Shown: positions 24,938 through 33,068, counted from the stretch's first letter. The stretch: 42,625 bases of DNA from Streptomyces bobili (GCF_002154575.1 NZ_MUBA01000015.1:1-42625); one strand, 5' to 3'. Notes: generated by a model from the sequence alone, not told the origin. A program made the numbers and translations.

Positions 24938-25732
24938 TCAGGTTCCGTAGTGGTTCGAGATCGCCCCGGAGAGCGATCCGCCGCGCTTGGCTGAGCCTTC
25001 GCGGGTGCCGCCGGACAGGTCCGCGCCGGACTTCCCGGCGGGAGGGGTCACGGCGAAGGCCTTGTTGCCGTCGACCGCGTCCTTGATGGCCTTGTCGAGC
25101 GCGGTCTGGAAGCCCTTGTCGGAGGGGTCGAGTTCAGCGATCGAGCTGACGAAGGAGCGCGAGTCGAGGAGCGCGCCGGCCTTGGCCTTGAGCTTGTCGG
25201 CTCGGGACCACACGGCGAGTTCGACGTCCTTCGCGCGCAGGGCCGCGTCCTTCTGGGTGAGTGCGGTGTCCTTCTGCGCGATGGCGTCGGCGAGTGCCTT
25301 CGGGTCCGGCGGGGCGTCGTCCTTGACGAAGCCGAGCGCCTTGCCGAGCTGCTTCGTGATGGCTGCGACGGCGTCGTCCGCGGCCTGCTTCTTCGCGTCC
25401 GTGCGGGCCTTGCCGGCGTCCCTGCGGGCGTCGGCGAGTTCCTTCTCCAGCCGCTTGACCGTGGCCGAGAGATCGTCGCCCTTGCCGTCCTTGCCCTGGC
25501 CGTCGGCGCCGCCGGATCCCTGGCCTCCGTCACCGGAGCCCGCGCCGCTTCCGTCACCGGAGCCGCCGCCTGATCCGTCGCCGCCGTCACCGTTCGCGTC
25601 GCCGCTTCCGGATCCGGAGCCGTCGCCGTCCCCTCCGTCCGCGTACAGGAACGGGGAGAAAGGGCCGTGGCCGTAGGGGTGAGCCCAACCAGCGCCCGCA
25701 GTCGTGAGCCGGGGCAGGGTCTTCTTCCGCAT
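24938..25732 (-). CDS. Scaffold protein with acidic Gly/Ser/Asp-rich linker
   Basis: 264 residues from ATG 25732, with a GGAGGGCGA ribosome site. N-terminal ~30 residues, then a ~55-residue tract of Gly, Asp and Ser only (from residue ~33), then a long coiled-coil region (KRLEKELADARRDAGKARTD, KDTALTQKDAALRAKDVELA) and a C-terminal helix pair ending SLSGAISNHYG. This is the usual build of scaffolds that template capsid assembly. The pure G/D/S tract is longer than usual. Its 5' leader carries a five-hairpin array. Confidence 0.88.
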   Translation of the reverse strand: MRKKTLPRLTTAGAGWAHPYGHGPFSPFLYADGGDGDGSGSGSGDANGDGGDGSGGGSGDGSGAGSGDGGQGSGGADGQGKDGKGDDLSATVKRLEKELADARRDAGKARTDAKKQAADDAVAAITKQLGKALGFVKDDAPPDPKALADAIAQKDTALTQKDAALRAKDVELAVWSRADKLKAKAGALLDSRSFVSSIAELDPSDKGFQTALDKAIKDAVDGNKAFAVTPPAGKSGADLSGGTREGSAKRGGSLSGAISNHYGT

Positions 25733-25754
25733 TCGCCCTCCAGGGCATGAATCC

Positions 25755-25887
25755 GCCCGCGCCTGGCGGGCATCAGGGGTGGAACCGCGCCTGTCGGTCC
25801 CGGGGATGTGCAGATGGCCCGCGCCTGGCGGGCCTTCAGGAGTGACCCGCGCCTGGCGGATCGGTGTTCTCGGCCCGCACCAGGCGG
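25755..25887 (-). repeat. Array of five near-identical hairpins upstream of the scaffold gene
   Basis: Five copies of CCGC-GCCTG-GCGG or a variant, centred near 25763, 25791, 25825, 25853 and 25881. Each is a small hairpin with 4-7 bp of stem. The best is GGCCCGC-GCCTG-GCGGGCC at 25816-25834. Three copies have loop GCCTG; copy 2 has CGCGCCTGTCGG and copy 5 has loop ACCAG. Most spacings are 28 bp, one is 34. They would lie in the 5' leader of scaffold/capsid mRNA, or between the MuF gene and a promoter. Confidence 0.75.
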
Positions 25888-25936
25888 ACCGAAGTCTCAA
25901 CGGGCGCCCTCGGCTGGAGCGGCGTACGTTCGATGC

Positions 25937-26122
25937 ATGGACTCAAATGACGTGGGCCGCCCAGGACCAAGCTGCCCCGCGTGTAAGGAGCCTCTGGCCT
26001 ACACGGGCGACGTGGACTCGACGGCCGTAGGGCACGCAGGCCACGAGCGGCAGCGCGGCGCGCACAAGTGCATGAACGAGGACTGCGAGAACTTCGAGTC
26101 GGTCGTTCGGCGGCCCATCTAG
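25937..26122 (+). CDS. Small zinc-ribbon protein, opposite-strand cargo gene
   Basis: 61 residues from ATG 25937. CPAC near residue 13 and CMNEDC near residue 46 make a plausible four-Cys zinc ribbon, with His residues between (GHAGHERQRGAH). The gene runs against all surrounding structural genes. A -10-like TACGTT lies 6-12 bases before the ATG, so the mRNA may be leaderless. Its stop overlaps the converging MuF stop by a few bases. A moron expressed from the lysogen is the likeliest reading; function unknown. Confidence 0.65.
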   Translation: MDSNDVGRPGPSCPACKEPLAYTGDVDSTAVGHAGHERQRGAHKCMNEDCENFESVVRRPI

Positions 26123-27222
26123 CGCGCGCTGACTACCTGCTCGCGGTGGCTCTTGCGAGGCAGCCCGGTCTCGGCGACCAGCTCCCGGATGCGGCCCTGG
26201 TACTCACGCACCCGCGCGTTCGCCCGCGCCCGCTTGTCGTCATCGATCGCACCGGCAGCCTGCCGCTTCCACGCCCGGATCTGCCGCTCGAAGTAGCGCT
26301 GCTGCTGGGACTGCTCGTAGGTCGCCCTCGACGGCGGCTTCGGACGAGGCTGCGTCACCCTGGGCAGATAGATCGACACGGTGTGGCGACAGTTTGGGTG
26401 CATCAGACCGGCCGCGCGCGCCTCGGGAAAGCTGCCGGCCACGCGAACCCGCACCATCTGGTCGTCCTCGGTGGCGTGCTCGACCTCCACGGTGTCCGGA
26501 CCGGAGGAGCCGTCACGCCGCAAGACCTTGCCCTCCCACGGCTTGCACCGCTCGCACTCCTCCGGAGCATCCGAGACGAGCACCAGATCGATGCCGTAGG
26601 CGGCAAGCCGGTCGGTGTGCGCCTGCACGGCCGCCCGGCCGAGCGCGGACCGTGTGGCCATCTCCGCGTAGCTCGTCAGGTTCCAGGCCCGGCCGGACCG
26701 GTCGACGAACCCGGTGACGCCCCGAGCCGAGAACTTGGCGAGCGCCCGCCCGGCAGCCTCACGCCGAGTCGATGCCCCGAGCAGCGGAGCGGACGTTGCC
26801 TCGGCGATGACCTGCCGGTACACGTCCAGTCCGGTGCGCAGGATCCGCGCGTGCGTCGCCTGGGTCTCCTGGACGAGGGCGGCCGCGAGCCGGTCCACAG
26901 CCTGCGTGCCCGAGGGGATCGCGGCGACGGCTGGGGCGATAGCGCCGAGTTCGAGGACGGCGGCCGTCGTGCCCCGGTTGTATGCCTCGGCGACGGCCGT
27001 GTGGATCGCGCCGGTGGCCTCGGCCTGGAGGGCGGCGATGATGTCCTCGATGGCCGTCCGCAGGTGCCCGATCGACTGGATTTTGAGTTCGGCCCAGAGC
27101 GGGCTGTTGAGGCCCGCGGCGAGGGCGCGCGTGACCTTTTCGATCAGCGCCAGCTCGGCCTGCTCGTACAGGGCGGACACGGCCGAGGCGAGATCCTCCG
27201 CCATGGCGGGGCTGACCGGCAT
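26119..27222 (-). CDS. MuF-like minor capsid / head morphogenesis protein
   Basis: 367 residues from ATG 27222 after GGAGG. Helical N-terminal part (AEDLASAVSALYEQAELALI; AEATGAIHTAVAEAYNRG), then the C-terminal Phage_Mu_F/min_cap2 region: SYAEMATRSALGRAAVQAH, DAPEECERCKPWEGK and LMHPNCRHTVSIYLP. The CxxC and HPNCRH motifs are diagnostic and may bind metal. Known role: a few copies sit at the portal and take part in head assembly or enter with DNA. Directly follows the portal gene, as usual. Confidence 0.93.
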   Translation of the reverse strand: MPVSPAMAEDLASAVSALYEQAELALIEKVTRALAAGLNSPLWAELKIQSIGHLRTAIEDIIAALQAEATGAIHTAVAEAYNRGTTAAVLELGAIAPAVAAIPSGTQAVDRLAAALVQETQATHARILRTGLDVYRQVIAEATSAPLLGASTRREAAGRALAKFSARGVTGFVDRSGRAWNLTSYAEMATRSALGRAAVQAHTDRLAAYGIDLVLVSDAPEECERCKPWEGKVLRRDGSSGPDTVEVEHATEDDQMVRVRVAGSFPEARAAGLMHPNCRHTVSIYLPRVTQPRPKPPSRATYEQSQQQRYFERQIRAWKRQAAGAIDDDKRARANARVREYQGRIRELVAETGLPRKSHREQVVSAR

Positions 27223-27240
27223 GCCGCCTCCCTCCGCGCT

Positions 27241-28776
27241 CTACTGACCGAAGGCAGGCTGGTCCGCGCCGAGCGTAAACGGATCCTCGACGAGCCGGCC
27301 GGACTCCTTGAGGATCCGGTCGACCTCGGCCCTCTGGTCCTGCTCGTCCCAGTCCGGGTGGAGGAGGGCGACCTTCGTCTCGGTGGACGCGGCCTCGGCC
27401 TGCCCCATGAGCGCGGCTGTCTCCGCGAGGGTCTTGATGTCGTCCTGCACGCTGTCCTGGAACTTGACGTCCGGGCGCTCGACCTCGACCCCGCTCACGC
27501 CCGGGAACATTCCGGATGCTTCGAGGATGAGCAGGGTCTCCGTGACGTCGGCGATCCGCGGCGCGGCCAGCTCCCCCTTCTCCGCGCGGGTGGTCATGCT
27601 GCGCGCCGTCCTGGCCTTGATCTCCGTGGCCGTCGCGGCAGGCCCGTCGGAGTCGTCGCCGAACGTCCCGCCGCTGTAGCCGGCGTTACGGATGACCTTG
27701 CCCACCAGCTCCTCGATCGTGGCCCGGTGCTCCTCGTGCCGGATCAGGAACTGGGACAGGGTGATGGACTGGTCTTCGGTCGGCGGGATGTTCAAGCCGA
27801 CCATGACCTCGCGGTCGTCCCACGACGCGCCCTGTCCAGGGCCGTTGTTCAGAAGGTAGCCCTGGGGGACGAGGATGCGGGACTTCGCGAGGCGGATATC
27901 GCGCATCCAGCTGGTGTACGTCTCGTCGACGGCGGACAGGAACGTCTCCGCACCCTGATAGTCCGAGGTGCCGAGGCCTGCCGCGCCGGGGATGTCGTCC
28001 CAGTCGGGGGCCACCATCGTGTTCGGGATGTACGTACAGGCCAGCCGCCTGCCGATCGGCAGGGCGCGCGCAGGCAGGAGGTTCTTCGTCTCCTCGAAGG
28101 CGCCCATGTCGACAGGCTTGCCGAGGTTCTGCTCGGTGCCCTCGTACACGCCGTGCAGGATGGCGCCCGGCTCGTGACGCTCCAGGTGGCGGATGACCTT
28201 CTGCCCGTCGACCGCGAGCACCGTCCAGAACGTGACTCCGCGCAGCTTCTCGCCGTACGCGAACTCGGGGTGGGCGCCGTCCGCCTGGACCATGTTGAGC
28301 CACGGCCGTTCGCTGATCGCGTCGTCCCACACGATCCGCAGGTACGAGCCGCCGAGCGCCGAGCCGACCGCACCGGAGCCGATCAGGGTGCGCTTCATGC
28401 CGACGTCCATGAGCTGTTCGAGGCGCTCCTGGGTGGCCGTGTTCTCGACCTTCAGGGCAGGCGGCTCGGAGTACAGGAGGCCGGACGAGGTACGGGCGAT
28501 GTCCCGGGCGAGGGGCATGTGGAGGTTGGCGCGCTTCTCGCCGAGGGGAGTGGGCTCGCCCCAGAACCAGCGGGCGACGCGGCCGACCATGCCGCCGCGG
28601 TACTGGCTGGGCCGGTTCTGCATCTGGCCGAAGCGCCCGTTGTCGCGGTGACGGTTGAGGTATCGGTACGACAGGCGGTCAGGGTTCGCGGCGTACCAGG
28701 CGCGCCAGTCGGCCATGTCGGCCTGGATCGCCGGGTGGATCGGCGGCCACGGGGTGCCCTTACTCGGAAGCGGCAT
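27241..28776 (-). CDS. Portal protein
   Basis: 511 residues from ATG 28776. SPP1 gp6-like portal: wing and stem region LRIVWDDAISERPWLNMVQA, clip and crown segments, and the C-terminal ATATEIKARTARSMTTRAEK helix followed by LLILEASGMF and a coiled end. Twelve copies form the ring through which DNA is packaged and leaves. Position between large terminase and MuF agrees. The start overlaps the end of a 66-residue gene. Confidence 0.93.
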   Translation of the reverse strand: MPLPSKGTPWPPIHPAIQADMADWRAWYAANPDRLSYRYLNRHRDNGRFGQMQNRPSQYRGGMVGRVARWFWGEPTPLGEKRANLHMPLARDIARTSSGLLYSEPPALKVENTATQERLEQLMDVGMKRTLIGSGAVGSALGGSYLRIVWDDAISERPWLNMVQADGAHPEFAYGEKLRGVTFWTVLAVDGQKVIRHLERHEPGAILHGVYEGTEQNLGKPVDMGAFEETKNLLPARALPIGRRLACTYIPNTMVAPDWDDIPGAAGLGTSDYQGAETFLSAVDETYTSWMRDIRLAKSRILVPQGYLLNNGPGQGASWDDREVMVGLNIPPTEDQSITLSQFLIRHEEHRATIEELVGKVIRNAGYSGGTFGDDSDGPAATATEIKARTARSMTTRAEKGELAAPRIADVTETLLILEASGMFPGVSGVEVERPDVKFQDSVQDDIKTLAETAALMGQAEAASTETKVALLHPDWDEQDQRAEVDRILKESGRLVEDPFTLGADQPAFGQ

Positions 28777-28960
28777 CGCTCTCCTCCCTCGCTGCTGCTT
28801 CCATCGCGTCCGCCGTCTCCCGCAAGGCTGCGGCGATGTCCATCGTGGTGAGCGTGATGGTCCCGCTGGCGTCCGCCGTGAGTTCGATCGTGCCGATCTC
28901 CCACGGGATGCCTCCGTTGCCGATGGCCAGGTACACGGGAATCGATGCCGTCGCAGCCAT
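28760..28960 (-). CDS. Small protein between terminase and portal
   Basis: 66 residues from ATG 28960; its ATG overlaps the terminase stop (TGATG) and its 3' end overlaps the portal start. Beta-strand N-terminal half (ASIPVYLAIGNGGIPWEIGT, TADASGTITLTT) and an acidic helical tail (AAALRETADAMEAAAREESD). Genes of this size between terminase and portal are common in actinophages. No function known. Confidence 0.7.
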   Translation of the reverse strand: MAATASIPVYLAIGNGGIPWEIGTIELTADASGTITLTTMDIAAALRETADAMEAAAREESDAASE

Positions 28961-30255
28961 CAGGCAGCCACCTCCAGGGATGTCGCGGGCAGCAGGTGCC
29001 GCCACTCGTTGACCGCGCTGTGCAGCCCGTACCGCAGACCGTCCACGCTGTGGTCGTTGACCTTCAGCGGCTGGTCGATGCCCTTCAACGAGGCCTTCTC
29101 GTCCCAGACGTACGCGGGCAGTTCCTCCAGCAGGCCCGCGCAGGAGCGGTGGACCGACAGCAGGTTCGCCCCGAACGCCGTGGACACCGACCGGATGCCG
29201 TCCTTCACGTCGTTGTCCGCCTTCGCCACCCCGGGCACCCCGTCAGACCACAGCTGAGTCATGAAGGAAGCCGCGCTCGGGTCGACGAACAGCCACGACG
29301 GGGCCACACCCTTCGTCCCGCGGTGCTCGTACGACGCCAGCCACTGACGGACACCCACCGAGTACTGCGCGTCCGTCAGCTGCCGGCGTGCGATCCGCGA
29401 GTCGTGCCGGTACTCGGAGGCGACGTACAGGCGTTGGTCGTTGCCGATGCCGATCAGGAGCGCCGCGAACGGGTTGACCGTGCCGTAGTCCAGGCCAACA
29501 CACATCCAGCGGGAGATCTCCGGAACAATGTCGATGACGTGCCGCGCCTCGTCGAACGCGTCGTAGATGACGCCCTCCGCGAGGCACCACTCGCCGAGGA
29601 TGTACCGCCGGAAGAACAGCCCCTGATGGGAGCGCTTCAAGCTGGCCACATAGTCCACGGGCAGCGATGGATTGTCGTCCAGGACGAACGAAAAGCGGTG
29701 CACGTCGAGCGCGTCCGGGTCGTGCGTCTCCAGGATGGTGCCGTCCCGCCGCATGTGCAGGCGGGCCCGGTCGAGGTAGTTCTTCTTCAGCCAGTGGTTC
29801 GGCCCCTCCGGGTTGGTCGTCGCGAACCACTTCGCGCCCTCGATGGAGAGGCGAGTCTCCATCATCTGGAAGAACGTCTGCGGGTAGGTGGTGACCTCAT
29901 CCATGTAGGCGCCCGCGAGGGTCAGGCCCTTGATCTTGTCGACGGCCTTCTCATCGTTCGCGCCAGCCACATAGATCGTGCGGCCGAAAATCACGACTTC
30001 GCCCGCGCCCGCCCGGTACACGCACCGCTGCTTGCCGACCATCTGCTCGATGACGTCGATGATGTTCCGCTTCAGCGTGCGCTCGGTCTTCCCGACCATG
30101 AGGAGTGCGCCCGCCGGCCCGGTGCGGATGTACTTCAGCCACACCATGATCGACCCGATGGTCTTGCCCGACCGGACCGCGCCTTCCCACAGGTTGCCGC
30201 GCGCGGCCGCGAGCTGCGTCGCACGGAGGGACTTGCCGGTCAGGGGACGGAACAT
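28960..30255 (-). CDS. Terminase large subunit
   Basis: 431 residues from ATG 30255. ATPase: Walker A GAVRSGKT (residues 25-32), Walker B AGAYMDE (D119, E120) and a coupling motif TTNPEG (~147-151). Nuclease: first acidic residue in CVGLDYG (D256) and FVDPSAASF further on. PBSX/terminase_6 type. It powers DNA packaging into the prohead and cuts concatemers. It follows the small subunit gene by 9 bases. Confidence 0.95.
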   Translation of the reverse strand: MFRPLTGKSLRATQLAAARGNLWEGAVRSGKTIGSIMVWLKYIRTGPAGALLMVGKTERTLKRNIIDVIEQMVGKQRCVYRAGAGEVVIFGRTIYVAGANDEKAVDKIKGLTLAGAYMDEVTTYPQTFFQMMETRLSIEGAKWFATTNPEGPNHWLKKNYLDRARLHMRRDGTILETHDPDALDVHRFSFVLDDNPSLPVDYVASLKRSHQGLFFRRYILGEWCLAEGVIYDAFDEARHVIDIVPEISRWMCVGLDYGTVNPFAALLIGIGNDQRLYVASEYRHDSRIARRQLTDAQYSVGVRQWLASYEHRGTKGVAPSWLFVDPSAASFMTQLWSDGVPGVAKADNDVKDGIRSVSTAFGANLLSVHRSCAGLLEELPAYVWDEKASLKGIDQPLKVNDHSVDGLRYGLHSAVNEWRHLLPATSLEVAA

Positions 30256-30264
30256 CGTTGCCCC

Positions 30265-30750
30265 CTACTCGCCGCCGATCATTCCCCTCAGCCACTGGTC
30301 GACCGCGGCCAGGCCCTCGGTGTCTTCACGCTCCGGCGGGGCCAACTTCAGCGACTTCTCGATGGCGATGCCGGCCGCGGCCATGATGTCTTTCTTCGCG
30401 TCGGACGGCGGCTCGTCGACATCGTGCTCGGCGTACGTGTTGGCGGAGCCGCCGATACGGAAGACCTTCGCTGGCTGCCACAGCTGCTCGGTGAGCCGCT
30501 CGGCGTCTTCCAGTAGGGCTTCGGCGAGCATGACGCGGCGCTCTTCGAGGTCCGCTTTGCGGGCGCGGGTGGCCTCTTCGGACATCGTCCGGTCGAAGGC
30601 GAGGCCCATCCTGGCCGCTTGGACGCTGACGGCTCGGTAGGAACGGCCGATCGCGCGGGCGATGGCGTTGCGGCCCATGCCGTCGGCGTGGAGTTCGCGG
30701 ATGCGCTGGCGTTCTTCGTCGGTGACCGGGTGGGTGCTCTGGTTGGCCAC
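30265..30750 (-). CDS. Terminase small subunit
   Basis: 161 residues from GTG 30750, after AGGAGGTG. N-terminal HTH (VTDEERQRIRELHADGMGRN, ARAIGRSYRAVSVQAARMGL), then an oligomerisation helix (TRARKADLEERRVMLAEALL) and C-terminal contact region (IMAAAGIAIEKSLKLA). This subunit recognises the packaging site. It is the first gene of the structural operon. Confidence 0.87.
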   Translation of the reverse strand: MANQSTHPVTDEERQRIRELHADGMGRNAIARAIGRSYRAVSVQAARMGLAFDRTMSEEATRARKADLEERRVMLAEALLEDAERLTEQLWQPAKVFRIGGSANTYAEHDVDEPPSDAKKDIMAAAGIAIEKSLKLAPPEREDTEGLAAVDQWLRGMIGGE

Positions 30751-30775
30751 GGTGCACCTCCTGTAGGCGTGGAAA

Positions 30776-30807
30776 GGCCCGGCCGCTCGGTGGCGTGCGG
30801 CCGGGCC
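30776..30807 (-). terminator. Terminator after the lipoprotein gene
   Basis: GGCCCGGCCG pairs with CGGCCGGGCC (30776-30785 with 30798-30807). On the minus strand TTTCC follows directly. It separates the lipoprotein transcript from the terminase operon. Confidence 0.75.
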
Positions 30808-30823
30808 GGACTGTGGGGTGGGA

Positions 30824-31249
30824 TCAGGTCTTGCAGAAGCCGAGCCCGTTGAGGGCCGCGTTGATCTGCTTGCCCTGCGCCTCCGTCGTCGTGACGTCCT
30901 TGTACGTGAAGCGCTGCGACGCGAAGTAGTCGAGCTTCTGTGCGCCGCCGTTGATCGCCATGCACTGGTTGCGTGCGGCGTCGATGGCCTTGTCCTCGTA
31001 CTTGGTGATGTCCGGGTTGGCGGCGGTCAGCGCGCGGAGCAGCTCGGCGCGCTTGGCGCCGGTGGGCTCGGGCGGGAGGCCGGCGGCGGCTGCGGCGTCG
31101 TCCTTGTCGAGTGTGGGCGTGGCCGTCGTGACGGGTGCCTTCGTGCTGGCGGTGGCCTTCGGCTTCGCGTCGGTATCGCTGCTCGAGCACGCGGTGAGTG
31201 CGAGTGCGGTGATCGCGATGGCTGCGGCGGCGGTGTGGCGGTGGCGCAT
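30824..31249 (-). CDS. Lipoprotein
   Basis: 141 residues from ATG 31249, after GGGGGGAAC. A typical lipoprotein signal: MRHRHT, hydrophobic core (AAAAIAITALA) and lipobox LTAC, with Cys at residue 20. A Thr/Lys/Ala linker follows, then a helical domain with two Cys (RNQCMAINGGAQKLDYFAS; GLGFCKT). It should be tethered to the outer face of the membrane. Cell-surface lipoproteins in prophages often block superinfection; whether this one does is unknown. The leader is nearly repeated before the gene starting at 32231. Confidence 0.8.
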   Translation of the reverse strand: MRHRHTAAAAIAITALALTACSSSDTDAKPKATASTKAPVTTATPTLDKDDAAAAAGLPPEPTGAKRAELLRALTAANPDITKYEDKAIDAARNQCMAINGGAQKLDYFASQRFTYKDVTTTEAQGKQINAALNGLGFCKT

Positions 31250-31287
31250 GTTCCCCCCTGGAACTGGTGGTGAAGGGGGCATCATGC
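31247..31287 (-). repeat. Leader repeat, copy 1
   Basis: 41 bases upstream of and including the lipoprotein ATG, identical at 32 of 41 positions to 32229-32269. It contains a -10-like CATGAT at the far end and the GGGGGGA ribosome site. Confidence 0.7.
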
Positions 31288-31405
31288 CTGATCCGCGGTG
31301 ATCGTTTCCGGGCACGCCAAATCTGCGGCCAGTGTGGGGCATGATCGAGCAGAACGCAACTGGCCAAGCGTGTCCGCCTGCTGGCTGCTGCCCTAGCATC
31401 AACGC

Positions 31406-31840
31406 ATGTCAACCCTGGTCATATCCATCGGCGCTCTGGTAGTTAGCGTCATCTCTTTGGCTTGGCAATGCATTTCGTGGCTACGCACGGGCCCTGTCAT
31501 ACGAGTAAAGACGCATTTCGCCATCCCTGTGATCGCAGGAGAGATGAGCACAGAGCAGTTCCTCGCTGTCTCGGCCACGAATCGGGGACGTTCCCCTGCC
31601 ACGATCACGTCTTGGGGACTACTCCTTCCCGGAGGGCTGACGACTGCTGCGGAGAGCGCACCGCTGCCCGGGGTCGAGGCACTCCCGTTTCGTATCGATC
31701 CGTACGCTGAAACGAGCTGGTACATCGCTGACGGCGAGGTCGATCGCATCTGCCAGACCCGCAGGGTCAGGCGGGCGGACATCCGCCCCTTCGTCACGGT
31801 TTCTGGTCAGGGGCGCAAGACGGGGAAGCCGCTGGGATAG
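31406..31840 (+). CDS. Membrane-anchored protein with beta-rich domain
   Basis: 144 residues from ATG 31406. An N-terminal membrane segment (LVISIGALVVSVISLAWQCI) is followed by a beta-sandwich-like domain (AVSATNRGRSPATITSWGLL, YAETSWYIADGEVDRICQTR). A -10-like TAGCAT lies 5-11 bases before the ATG, which suggests a leaderless mRNA. Base composition is noticeably less GC-rich than neighbours, a sign of recent transfer. It lies on the opposite strand between two exported-protein genes. Function unknown; surface or membrane defence is possible. Confidence 0.7.
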   Translation: MSTLVISIGALVVSVISLAWQCISWLRTGPVIRVKTHFAIPVIAGEMSTEQFLAVSATNRGRSPATITSWGLLLPGGLTTAAESAPLPGVEALPFRIDPYAETSWYIADGEVDRICQTRRVRRADIRPFVTVSGQGRKTGKPLG

Positions 31841-31845
31841 CCGAA

Positions 31846-31876
31846 GCCCCGCCGTCACGGGGGTGAACAGCGGGGC
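31846..31876. terminator. Hairpin between convergent genes
   Basis: GCCCCGC pairs with GCGGGGC (31846-31852 with 31870-31876) between the plus-strand gene ending at 31840 and the minus-strand gene ending at 31920. Confidence 0.6.
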
Positions 31877-31919
31877 CAACTGCCGGGCGTTACCCGGCGC
31901 GCAGCCTTCAGCGTGACAG

Positions 31920-32231
31920 CTACGGCGTATCCCCGCCGATGCTGTCGTTGATCGTGCCGTCGTCGAAGTAGTCCAGCGTGTCCTGGTCCTTCTGCGGCAG
32001 GCTCTCGAACGCATTGGCCAGCGCGAGCGCCGAAAAGTCGTCTTTCTTCACGTCGTTGCAGGCGCTCGGCTTGCCCTTCCCGCCGACCTCCGACTGCGCG
32101 GCGAGGGCCTTCTGGCAGCCCTTGACGATCTCGTCGTACGAGGGCTGGCTGAGCCAGATCGTCAGGCCGGTGGCGGCGCCTGCCACGGCGACGGCGGCGG
32201 AGCTGATGAGGGCGATGGTGCGGCGATTCAT
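31920..32231 (-). CDS. Small exported or membrane-anchored protein
   Basis: 103 residues from ATG 32231, after GGGGGGACC. N-terminal signal or anchor (MNRRTIALISSAAVAVAGAA, TGLTIWL), no lipobox. The rest is polar with two Cys (IVKGCQKALAA; KPSACNDVKKDDFSALALAN). The 41-base leader is 78% identical to that of the lipoprotein gene at 31249, although the proteins themselves are not clearly alike. Function unknown. Confidence 0.7.
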   Translation of the reverse strand: MNRRTIALISSAAVAVAGAATGLTIWLSQPSYDEIVKGCQKALAAQSEVGGKGKPSACNDVKKDDFSALALANAFESLPQKDQDTLDYFDDGTINDSIGGDTP

Positions 32232-32269
32232 GGTCCCCCCAAGGACTGGTGTGCAGGGCGGCATCATGC
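32229..32269 (-). repeat. Leader repeat, copy 2
   Basis: Matches 31247-31287 at 32 of 41 positions without gaps, including CATGAT and the GGGGGG ribosome site next to the ATG. Confidence 0.7.
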
Positions 32270-32324
32270 GCGCCCGTGCGGGAGCGGTGAAGGCGGTATG
32301 TCGAAGTTGTGACCTGCGGTGGCT

Positions 32325-33068
32325 CTACTTGGTGAGCCAGTGGACGTGCGTGCGATGCGGGTTGTCCTCGTCGGGGACGGACTCGAACGCGTTGTTGTTG
32401 TCGTTGTTGGCGGGCTGACCTGCGCCAACAACGCCCCCCGTGGGGTCGGGGGAGGGGAGAGAGGGGAGTGCGTCACCGCGCACCCCCGTGGACGGCCGGC
32501 CGCCCATCCTCACGTCCGTCACCGCCAGCCCTGCCACAGCCGCTGTCTCCCGGACCTGCTCGGTCGTGGTCTGGAGGTGGGAGGCGAGGGCCTTCAGATG
32601 GGCGTGCGGGGTACCGATCTCGCGGACCGCGGCGACCAGCTCGGCGGCGGTCGGCGGGCGGGGTCCGGACGGTTCGGCCGGCGGCTCCTCGACCGGGGCC
32701 GGTTCGGCGGCCGGGGCTGGCTGCTTCGGCTTCCAGCCCTCGCGGCCCGCCCGGTACGCGGTCACGGTCCACCCGATGGCGGCACCCCACAGCAGCCACC
32801 ACGCCTGCCCGGACTCCACCCGCGCGTACACCGCGCCCGCGACAGCCACGGCAACCTTCCGAACGACCACGGCGGCCGCAAGGAGTACGGCCACGCGCAG
32901 CACCCAGGACAGACCAGACGCCTCCCCCAGCCAACCGGCCGCGCGGCGCCACAGGTTGCGGGCCAGGCGTAGCGTCCCGGCGGCGAGCTGGGCGGTACGG
33001 CGGGTGGATCCGGTGGCGATCCGCTGCCCGGCCTGCCGGATCCACTGCACTGTCGTGGGCGCGCTCAT
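32325..33068 (-). CDS. Spread-operon membrane protein with C-terminal HTH-like domain
   Basis: 247 residues from ATG 33068; the start overlaps the upstream stop (TGATG). N-terminal basic helix, then two membrane segments at about 53-75 (WVLRVAVLLAAAVVV...) and 85-105 (AWWLLWGAAIGWTVTAY). A Pro/Glu linker leads to a short helical region (TPHAHLKALASHLQTTTEQV; RETAAVAGLAVTDVRMGG) that reads like a small DNA- or protein-binding HTH. An Asn-rich tail (NNDNNN) follows. Last gene of the coupled Spd-like operon. Role inferred from neighbours. Confidence 0.75.
   Translation of the reverse strand: MSAPTTVQWIRQAGQRIATGSTRRTAQLAAGTLRLARNLWRRAAGWLGEASGLSWVLRVAVLLAAAVVVRKVAVAVAGAVYARVESGQAWWLLWGAAIGWTVTAYRAGREGWKPKQPAPAAEPAPVEEPPAEPSGPRPPTAAELVAAVREIGTPHAHLKALASHLQTTTEQVRETAAVAGLAVTDVRMGGRPSTGVRGDALPSLPSPDPTGGVVGAGQPANNDNNNAFESVPDEDNPHRTHVHWLTK

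Noticed and set aside
25755..25887. Possible CRISPR array
   Set aside because: Repeat unit is only 13 bp, palindromic and with short unequal gaps; no cas genes nearby. Better read as a hairpin array.
26068..30516. Plus-strand open frames of over 500 residues opposite MuF, portal and terminase
   Set aside because: Arg/Gly/His-rich antisense artefacts of high-GC coding DNA; the minus-strand genes carry clear family motifs.
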